Origin: Diorhabda sublineata
Lineage: Eukaryota; Arthropoda; Insecta; Coleoptera; Chrysomelidae
Length of the DNA stretch: 64,000 nt
Direction of reading: 5' to 3'
Assembly: GCF_026230105.1 (NCBI RefSeq)
Contig: NC_079474.1
Span: 10,938,187 to 11,002,186 of the forward strand
Part shown: positions 55,981-64,000 of the stretch, in pieces
Numbering within the stretch: the stretch's first letter is position 1
How the letters are laid out: each line of letters begins with the position of its first letter
Program-made: the position numbers and the translations under genes
The notes under the pieces: model-generated
Database searches by the model: none
What the model saw: the letters and a program-made list of their open reading frames with translations, nothing else
Told to the model about the DNA's origin: nothing

Positions 55981-58060
55981 TTTGTGATGGGACGGTTCCG
56001 TTTGAACGTTGCCTCATCGGAAAATATTATAGTCCTTGAAAAAAACGGGTCTTCATCCAACTGTCCTTGGATCAGAACGCAGAATTCGAAAAGAATATCG
56101 TAACTCCTTGATAGTAACGTGTGTACGAGTACGAGTACAATTTTGTGATGAGACGGTTCCGTTTGAACGTTGCCTCATCGGAAAATATTATAGTTCTTGA
56201 AAAAAACGGGTCTTCATCCAACTGTCCTTGGATCAGAGCGCAGAATTCGAAAAGAATATCGTAACTCCTTGATAGTAACGTGTGTACGAGTACGAGTACA
56301 ATTTTGTGATGAGACGGTTCCGTTTGAACGTTGCCTCATCGGAAAATATTATAGTCCTTGAAAAAAACGGGTCTTCATCCAACTGTCCTTGGATCAGAGC
56401 GCAGAATTCGAAAAGAATATCGTAACTCCTTGATAGTAACGTGTGTACGAGTACGAGTACAATTTTGTGATGAGACGGTTCCGTTTGAACGTTGCCTCAT
56501 CGGAAAATATTATAGTCCTTGAAAAAAACGGGTCTTCATCCAACTGTCCTTGGATCAGAGCGCAGAATTCGAAAAGAATATCGTAACTCCTTGATAGTAA
56601 CGTGTGTACGAGTACGAGTACAATTTTGTGATGAGACGGTTCCGTTTGAACGTTGCCTCATCGGAAAATATTATAGTCCTTGAAAAAAACGGGTCTTCAT
56701 CCAACTGTCCTTGGATCAGAGCGCAGAATTCGAAAAGAATATCGTAACTCCTTGATAGTAACGTGTGTACGAGTACGAGTACAATTTTGTGATGAGACGG
56801 TTCCGTTTGAACGTTGCCTCATCGGAAAATATTATAGTCCTTGAAAAAAACGGGTCTTCATCCAACTGTCCTTGGATCAGAGCGCAGAATTCGAAAAGAA
56901 TATCGTAACTCCTTGATAGTAACGTGTGTACGAGTACGAGTACAATTTTGTGATGAGACGGTTCCGTTTGAACGTTGCCTCATCGGAAAATATTATAGTC
57001 CTTGAAAAAAACGGGTCTTCATCCAACTGTCCTTGGATCAGAGCGCAGAATTCGAAAAGAATATCGTAACTCCTTGATAGTAACGTGTGTACGAGTACGA
57101 GTACAATTTTGTGATGAGACGGTTCCGTTTGAACGTTGCCTCATCGGAAAATATTATAGTCCTTGAAAAAAACGGGTCTTCATCCAACTGTCCTTGGATC
57201 AGAGCGCAGAATTCGAAAAGAATATCGTAACTCCTTGATAGTAACGTGTGTACGAGTACGAGTACAATTTTGTGATGAGACGGTTCCGTTTGAACGTTGC
57301 CTCATCGGAAAATATTATAGTCCTTGAAAAAAACGGGTCTTCATCCAACTGTCCTTGGATCAGAGCGCAGAATTCGAAAAGAATATCGTAACTCCTTGAT
57401 AGTAACGTGTGTACGAGTACGAGTACAATTTTGTGATGAGACGGTTCCGTTTGAACGTTGCCTCATCGGAAAATATTATAGTCCTTGAAAAAAACGGGTC
57501 TTCATCCAACTGTCCTTGGATCAGAGCGCAGAATTCGAAAAGAATATCGTAACTCCTTGATAGTAACGTGTGTACGAGTACGAGTACAATTTTGTGATGA
57601 GACGGTTCCGTTTGAACGTTGCCTCATCGGAAAATATTATAGTTCTTGAAAAAAACGGGTCTTTATCCAACTGTCCTTGGATCAGAGCGCAGAATTCGAA
57701 AAGAATATCGTAACTCCTTGATAGTAACGTGTGTACGAGTACGAGTACAATTTTGTGATGAGACGGTTCCGTTTGAACGTTGCCTCATCGGAAAATATTA
57801 TAGTTCTTGAAAAAAACGGGTCTTTATCCAACTGTCCTTGGATCAGAGCGCAGAATTCGAAAAGAATATCGTAACTCCTTGATAGTAACGTGTGTACGAG
57901 TACGAGTACAATTTTGTGATGAGACAGTTCCGTTTGAACGTTGCCGCATCGGAAAATATTATAGTCCTTGAAAAAAACGGGTCTTCATCCAACTGTCCTT
58001 GGATCAGAGCGCAGAATTCGAAAAGAATATCGTAACTCCTTGATAGTAACGTGTGTACGA
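55978..58060. repeat. 161-bp tandem array, 13 copies, made of transposase-coding sequence
   Basis: TTTTGTGATG starts at 55980, 56141, 56302, 56463 and so on to 57912, exactly 161 bp apart, which gives 13 copies. The copies differ by a few bases only (C/T at TAGTCC/TAGTTC, CTTC/CTTT, one ACAGTTCC). On the minus strand a unit reads LIQGQLDEDPFFSRT, then IIFSDEATFKRN, which is the first catalytic Asp block (..F.DEA.F) of the surrounding transposase. 161 is not a multiple of three, so each copy changes frame. The single-copy flanks continue the same gene on each side. Confidence 0.97.
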
Positions 58061-58150
58061 GTTGGGGTTATTTATTACCTTTCAAAATATTTTCCACTGT
58101 ATCTTTACTAACTGAAGTAGTTTGTATTGCAGATGAGAGGTCCTTTTTCT

Positions 58151-59089
58151 TAGTGATGGGTATCGGTAGGCAAAACATCGATGTTTTTTTCATTTAGTGA
58201 ACATCGATGGTTGATAATCATCGGAAGAAAATCATCGATGTTTTGAAACATCGATGATTTCCTAAAAGAACACAAAAAGGAATAAAAACACAATTAAGAT
58301 TATAATTTTAATGAAAATATGGAAAAAAACCTTGTGAATTAACTGATTTTGCGAAATACCTGATAGGTAAATACAAGTTTTTGTTTCTCTAAAATTCTTC
58401 GGTAAATAAAATCCTGAAATCTAGTTATTTTTAATTACACAAAAATAATTAGAAGAACCACAAGGTTATGAGCTCCAAAACAAACTTTATTAAAAAGAAA
58501 TAAATTTTGCAATTCAAGTTGTAATAATAATTAAAAACAATATAGAACAATTGATCAATTAATAATAAAAAGATAACAATTTTGATATTGGGTATTGAAT
58601 TTCCTAAAATTTGTCATCTAGTTCATGCCGAAAAATAAGTTTCGCAGCCATATCCTCCGAGAGGCGATTTCTGGGAGTTCAAAATCAGACCTGCTTGGGA
58701 GAATAGACGCTCAGTAAGTAAGTACCTAAGTGTTCTTCAACATTTTCCAGAAAGCCAGAGGGTTCTGTTGAATCTTCTCGTTTGGGGAATTTAAGTATAT
58801 CGAAATTTCTTCGGGCATTAATTGATCTATCGATTGTTTCTTTTTCTGCCATGCGCTCTGAATTCATTCAAAATGTACACCCGTGTTCCACAACCTTCTT
58901 TATTCATGGGAGGGGATTCAAATAATGAAATAATTAGTTTTGGTTAATTTGAAATTTTTTAAATGAAGTAGCTTTTCAACAACATGGAATTATTGAACAT
59001 CGATGTTTATTTAAAACCATCGATAACTGCAAAACAAAGAAAGAAAATCGTCGATTGAAAAAATTTTGATAACATCGAACCCATCCCTA
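58151..59089 (-). mobile_element. hAT element, internally deleted, nested in the long-TIR transposon
   Basis: 939 bp. The left end is TAGTGATGGGTATCG and the right end (reverse complement) is TAGGGATGGGTTCGATG. CTTTTTCT flanks both sides (58143-58150 and 59090-59097), an exact 8-bp target duplication. Many CATCGATG motifs lie near both ends. On the minus strand at about 58630-58715 the reading ERLFSQAGLILNS then, after one extra base, RNRLSEDMAAKLIF is the hAT C-terminal dimerisation motif. Other transposase parts are gone. Confidence 0.9.
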
Positions 59090-59149
59090 CTTTTTCTTAA
59101 TGACATTTTTGACGTTCTACGACAGAAAGCATCACTTCAAATTCAGTGT

Positions 59150-59420
59150 CTTCATTTGCAACCCGTTTTCGGCGTTTATTCTTAAATTTATTTTTTTTTA
59201 CTACCAATAGACGTAAATTTATTTAAAATTTTTGAAACTTGCCTAATGTTTCTATACGGATGTCTATTATTAAAAACATTTGCGGCCTCTCTGTTTGTAT
59301 GTGTTTTGTAATTGTCGTAAGTTCTATTTTTTCTTCAGGATTTAGTAAATTTGCTCTTTTTATTGTTATAAACAACAACTCACTTTGACATTCTTTGTCA
59401 CATACTTCATGTCGGGGCAT
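59150..59420 (-). pseudogene. DDE transposase N-terminal part of the long-TIR element
   Basis: From ATG 59420: MPRHEVCDKECQSELLFITI in one frame, then AANVFNNRHPYRNIRQVSKI in another. The pattern ...A...Y...P.R.IP....F is the start of the helix-turn-helix region of this transposase family. It begins just inside the right TIR, as expected. Confidence 0.55.
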
Positions 59421-59777
59421 CCTAGATTGCGTTAAATTTTATTCCGCCAGAATAATTAATTCGGTATGATTACTATATAATCACAAAATCTGAATTTTAT
59501 TTCATAATAAATGTCTGTAATTGCATATTTGAATATAACTTTTAATTCAAACCAACTTCACGTTATAACATTTTTTTTGAATTGTAAAAAATAATGATAC
59601 TTTACTCTTGCGCAAAATTCACATTTTTTGACAAACCTCGTATACTGCTTTAAAAAATTGATATCCGATAGTTGCATTTTAACTTTTGGACCTTTTTCTC
59701 AAGAATAACTTTTTGTCATAAAATCGCTAATAAGAAAGTTTTCCATGTGGTTCCAATTTAAGTAGACATACTGTATA

Positions 59778-61020
59778 AGAAGTAATCATATAATGTTTTT
59801 CTCGGAAAATGATCGTATTTATATCGATTTTTTTTAAAAAAATTCACAAATCAGCATCATGTGGATGATCGATATCCAGTTCCGCATCTCTAGCTGCATC
59901 TCCCGAAGAAAATCGATGTACCTGATGTACCTGATTGAGCACAATGGGACAAAATTATTAAATTAATTTTCATCGGTCATTAATAAGTGTAAAATTTTTT
60001 ATTTATTTGATCCTTTCAAGTTCTATCCTTGTTTTTCCTGGTAAGTATAAACGTGCAAATTTATAAAATATAGTTATTTTTATATATTATCATATAGTCA
60101 TGGGTTCTTTCTAAGTTTTCGAATTACTTGGATCGTTTAAGGTTTGGTCGAAAAAATCAATTCCCTAGGTACTGTTGTTCACTATCTTGGTTATCCTGGC
60201 TAGGATATTATAGTATATTAATATGTTCTTGAAAAGTGTACGAAATTTCGAATTGATTTGATCCTTTGAAGTGGGTTAAAAAAAATCGAATTTAGAAATT
60301 CCATTACATGTTGTCCTGATAATCCTTGCAATAGTAATTGTGCGAATTTATGAAATTATCACAAAGTAAAGGATTCTTAATGAATAGATATATAATAGTT
60401 TTCCCAACGAAACCAATTAAATAAAAATATAATTATTAAATAATTACATTAATTCAATTTTAATAAATACCCCAAATATTTCTTTAAAAACCTTAAATTT
60501 GAGAAATAAATATATATTTAGTTAATTTTAATGAAAAATAATTTTATATATTATATTTGAAATAACGTTAAAACCATCTTTTCCTTAGTCTAGTTTTAAA
60601 AAATTTAATATTTAAAACTTCCATACGCTAAACAATCTCATTAAATAAACTCTTCTTTTTTATATTGAAAATATTCAATAAATGTGTGAGAGAAAGTTAT
60701 GCAACCCATCAAGCAAGCGTCGTGTGGAGACGAGTACCGCTCCGGGGTACGGCTACCGACTTACACCGATTTCTTGTGCTTTACTGCACTGAAATGCATA
60801 GCGCGTTCGTGTAGTGGGAGTAAAACACAATCTTCGATGGTTAAAATCCACCGCCGGTTTCTTTAGTTTACACGCAACCACTGACGTAGGAAGAGCGTAT
60901 CGCTCGGTCAGACTTATTAACACGTTTGTTGATATTGTTGTTGTCTTGGTAACAACGAATCGATATAATTTACCGTGCGATTGTTGTGAAATTTTTTTGA
61001 GTGACATGAAACTTTTATAA
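59778..61020. promoter_or_regulatory. Upstream region of the CLCA-type gene, probable promoter
   Basis: 59778-60690 is AT-rich with no gene. 60690-61000 is distinctly richer in G+C and CpG (GGAGACGAGTACCGCTCC, GTGCGATTG) and directly precedes the start codon, as a promoter and 5' leader would. GGTCAGACTT near 60906 resembles an initiator. No TATA box stands out. The start site is not determined. Confidence 0.4.
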
Positions 61021-61048
61021 TTCGATGGATTTTTATTTGTGTGGCAAA

Positions 61049-61198
61049 ATGAAATTCGGACTTTTGTTTATTTTTGTTGTTATTTTGACTGTTTCTAATG
61101 GGTTGGAACTGATAAACGGCGCTTACGAAGATTTAGTTATCAAAGTTTCTGATAATGTACCACAAGGTGACTGCGCGACCATTTTGGCCAACCTCGAG
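61049..61198 (+). CDS. CLCA-type (calcium-activated chloride channel regulator) gene, first coding exon
   Basis: The exon reads MKFGLLFIFVVILTVSNG, a signal peptide, then LELINGAYEDLVIKVSDNVP, then DCATILANLE and a donor GTAATT at 61199, phase 0. I.L.NG.YE.LVI.I...VP followed by a Cys and N.E is the start of CLCA proteins, secreted or membrane-tethered metalloprotease/VWA proteins that modulate chloride channels. ATG 61025 (MDFYLCGKMK) is an in-frame upstream alternative; 61049 gives the better signal peptide. The zinc-binding and VWA domains would lie beyond the right edge: no further exon was found up to 64000. Identification rests on about 35 residues. Confidence 0.7.
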
Positions 61199-62570
61199 GT
61201 AATTTTTATAAAATTTTAATAAAACTAAAAGTAATAATAAAAAAAATTATTCTGATATTTTTTATTTTCGAAAAAAAAAAAAAAATTAATAACACCGGGG
61301 GTAGACCATAAATATTTTGTTAGAGTGTGCAAAATTTTTTTACAGCTAATTTATTTTTAATTTTAGATTTAGACATTTTTATCTTTTTATTTAAACTTAT
61401 TTTCTATGAAAAAAAAATGGTTTTAGAAAACTAAATGGTATCAAATGTTTATTTAAATCAATAATTCTGTTTCTAAACAGTACTGAGTAAACGTAAACGA
61501 AACTTGGACTGCCCCTTTGGCAACCTTTTTATTCAAAATACTTATTTTTATGAACACCCTTTCAATTTTTTAGAAAAAAATCTTAAAAATTGTATATTTT
61601 ATTGAATTTTTTTAATTAACAAGCAAAACATGAAATTAATAAGTTAATATTAATATATTTTCGCGTACTTGGCTGACTAATTTCTTTTTTAGTTTGTTAT
61701 ATTATAAATTATTGAGCCAAAAATGTGTAAAAGAACTTTAATTAATTAATGGGTAACCAATAATCAAAACTATTTGTTAAAAATAAAAATTCGACATAAT
61801 ATACCCGAAAAAAAATATCTTTTGCCTAAACCGGGGTATTATAATTACATCTTGTGCCTCTAGAGAGTTCATATAATTACACATCTTGTATCTGACATGT
61901 GTTCAACCCCTCAGAAAAAAGGGGGTGGTTATCTCAAAGGAACCCGTGATTAAAGCAATTTTGTAAAATGGATTTTAAACTTTTAGTACAAGCATATAAT
62001 TAGAAAATGTTTGTTATCTAAAAAAAACATTTAGCGATAAAATCAACTTATATATTACTAATTTCTGATCGGTTTATACGTTTTTCAGTGTTCTAATAAA
62101 AATAAATTGAATTTTTGTTATTTAAATGTTTGTAAAAGTGACATAAATAAGCAGTTCTAGTGAAAGTGTGTATAATTTTGAAACAGAAACCTAGAAATTA
62201 TTCAGCGTCTCATTTTGTAAATTTCTAACCATGCATGAACAAAAATTATCGTTACATTTAAATTTTATCTTTAAAATATAGTTTACATAGTACTCGAAAT
62301 AATTACCGAGGTGTTTTTATGAGATACTGAACAACAAAGTTGGAATATTTGAAACCAAACATGAAATAATATTTGATATTTCATATCTGTGAATATAAAT
62401 TGAATAGGAAATTAATATTTTGTTATAATTATGGATAAAACTTTGTTAAATCGTTGAATAATAAATTTCAGGTTTGAACACGAAAGTTTTGAGGGGCACA
62501 AATATAATATCTAATTGAAAATATACAAAAAAAATTACGAATAATTCAAACAATTTCACTTATATATTAA
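61199..62570. other. First intron of the CLCA-type gene, left part
   Basis: AT-rich, no exon recognised. Confidence 0.45.
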
Positions 62571-62574
62571 AAAA

Positions 62575-63046
62575 ATTGATGATTTCCATTCCGAGTCCGT
62601 TCAGGCGTTGTACCCAACCGATTTGCTTAATTTTTTTTTCAATGAAAGGTATTGATGCACAGATCAGCCATCAACCATCGGATTTCATCTAATTTTCACC
62701 ATTCTCAAGTTATACTCAAATGCGATTTCCTTATGGGAGTTTTTCACATACACACGTTCTATCCTCAATATCTCAGGTTCTATTCAGGATAGAAACTTCG
62801 TTTTGGTTTAAGAACACTCGCTGAAACACCTTCTTTCTTTTGAGTTTTTGAACACTTAAATCGGTTGAGTTGGAGAGGAGCTAGGCGCGGACATTCAATG
62901 TGGAGTTATGGATTTTTGTAGGTTTTTGGCAATTTTTCTACATTCAAAGATCTAAAATAGCTACAGAGTTCGTTCTTTTCTATTATAATGATTTCTGATA
63001 CTTATTTAATGGATTCGATGCGAGCGAAGCCGCAGGTAAAAGCTAG
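62575..63046 (+). mobile_element. Possible non-autonomous Helitron
   Basis: The 3' end reads GATGCGAGCGAAGCCGCAGG, then TAAAAGCTAGT. A short GC-rich hairpin followed by CTAG and T is the typical Helitron end, and GCGAAGCCGC..AAAAGCTAGT is common in insect Helitrons. The 5' boundary is not certain. The body is not coding. It would lie in the intron of the CLCA-type gene. Confidence 0.5.
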
Positions 63047-63524
63047 TCTCTTTATTATCTTCTATATATTGATAACTGATAACAACCTAATGATTTTGTT
63101 GCACAGAAAAAAACCGGCTGAATGTCATTTATTGGTTAAGTTCTTGTACTTGTAATATTTGTAACGATAAATTTCGCGTATCATCATAGAAAACATTTTT
63201 TTTTTTTTTTTTCGATAACAAATAGTGGTCTATTGATGGTAATACCAGCGAAATATAAATATAACAAATTAATGTAAATACAGATGACGTACTACAGCTG
63301 CAAATAGAGGACACGTACCATCGTTATCTAATATATAAATAATTTTTTTCAGGATGTGTTTTAACGAAGTTAAAATATTCAAACAGACGAAATTGTTCAA
63401 ACACTTTGCTGTTTTGAAAATACGAATGGAATTGATCTAGATGTAAGAATATTATTTGAAAAGTTTCCCGCCTCAACCTAAAAATTTCACTACTTATAAA
63501 CATACATACGAATCAAAGCTATGT

Positions 63525-64000
63525 GCCTTTCTACGATCCCCTCAATAGGCGTCTTTGCCTTTTAAGTGCTTTTTCTTAAACATCCACGACTTTTAAATGC
63601 TTTCAAAGCGACTTCCTTAATTCTCTCATTTCCCTCCTAGACTCAATCAATGAACGTACTCGCTTCCTAGACACTTGCAATGAATATAATCGCTACCCAG
63701 ACTTAATCAATGAATGTTTCTGTCCCTAAAATGATTTTGAATGAGCGTCCTCGCTTTCTAGACATATTCAATGAACGTTTTTGCCTCTAAAATGATTTCA
63801 AATGAGCGTCCTCGTTTACTAGACTCATTCAATAAACGTTTCGGACTCTTAGATGCTTTTAAATGTGCGTTCTCACCTCCTAGATGCATAGAATGATCGA
63901 TTCTGCTTTTTAGATGCTTTTAAATCAACGTGCTTCCTTCTAAACTCATGCAATGAAGGTTTCGGCCTCTCAGATGCATTTAAATGAGCGTTCTCACTTC
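63525..64000. repeat. 60-62 bp minisatellite, continues past right edge
   Basis: Unit of the form GAGCGTCCTCGCTTTCTAGA, CTCATTCAATGAACGTTTTT, GCCTCTAAAATGATTTTAAAT. Anchors lie at about 63743, 63803, 63865, 63927 and 63986, with more diverged copies to the left from about 63525. No stop-free frame of interest. It is intronic if the CLCA-type gene continues. Confidence 0.85.

Larger units (their letters stand above)
55203..59775 (-). mobile_element. Long-TIR Tc1/mariner-superfamily transposon carrying an expanded array
   Basis: The left end TACAGTGTTTCTACTTGAGT and the right end (reverse complement) TACAGTATGTCTACTTAAAT are flanked by TA at 55201-55202 and 59776-59777. The inverted arms run about 55203-55480 and 59446-59775. 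They share long blocks such as TTTTATGACAAAAAGTTATT, CAACTATCGGATATCAA and CCGAATTAATTATTCTGGC. Between them, on the minus strand, lies a decayed DDE transposase: N-terminus near 59420-59150, SVSKDTVENILKG near 58090, FSDEATF in the array, and WFQQDGSSIH and RSTDLTPPDFF-like C-terminal sequence near 55690-55890. A 161-bp array and a hAT insertion account for most of the added length. Arms differ by several indels, so the element is not recent. Confidence 0.88.

Noticed and set aside
55978..58060. CRISPR-like array
   Set aside because: There are no spacers: units are contiguous 161-bp copies of coding sequence, in an insect genome.
1..64000. tRNA, rRNA or other structured RNA genes
   Set aside because: No segment with recognisable tRNA boxes or rRNA sequence was seen by eye; a tRNAscan or Infernal run would be decisive.

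Overview
The window is nuclear DNA of an insect. It is AT-rich and dense in transposon relics and tandem repeats, and it contains small introns with GT..AG ends. The protein-coding content (a Frazzled/DCC receptor, insect gustatory receptors and a CLCA-type gene) and the mariner, Tc1, hAT, Jockey-like and Penelope-like relics all fit an insect. A beetle is plausible, but the sequence alone does not prove the order.

Layout. 1-7124 (minus): the 5' part of a frazzled (DCC/neogenin-type netrin receptor) gene, ten exons from the signal peptide to the second fibronectin III domain, running off the left edge. All exon phases agree. Three of its introns are filled with separate families of tandem or dispersed repeats. 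7125-16346: upstream and intergenic DNA with a broken mariner, a palindromic MITE and a hAT-type MITE with a perfect 8-bp target duplication. 16347-23332: a gustatory receptor cluster. One two-exon gene is on the minus strand. Facing away from it are two alternative first exons on the plus strand, each ending in a phase-0 donor, with only one C-terminal exon (23066-23332) downstream. This suggests one locus with alternative first exons sharing the last exon.

23.7-28 kb holds two long tandem arrays and a tiny mariner MITE. 28-55 kb is gene-poor and is a graveyard of elements: Jockey-like LINE pieces, Penelope-like GIY-YIG pieces in both orientations, several mariners with internal deletions, a Tc1 relic, two other LINE reverse transcriptase relics, a DDE-type relic and minisatellites. 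55203-59775 is one long-TIR Tc1/mariner-superfamily element flanked by TA. Inside its decayed transposase gene a 161-bp coding piece has been amplified about 13 times, and a hAT element with a perfect 8-bp target duplication has been inserted. 61049-61198 is the first coding exon of a CLCA-type gene whose remaining exons lie beyond the right edge; a 60-62 bp minisatellite fills the last 0.5 kb.

The most unusual structures are the transposase-fragment array, the shared-exon gustatory receptor locus, the decoy splice-donor repeats in a frazzled intron, and the recurrence of unrelated arrays with units of about 145-175 bp.
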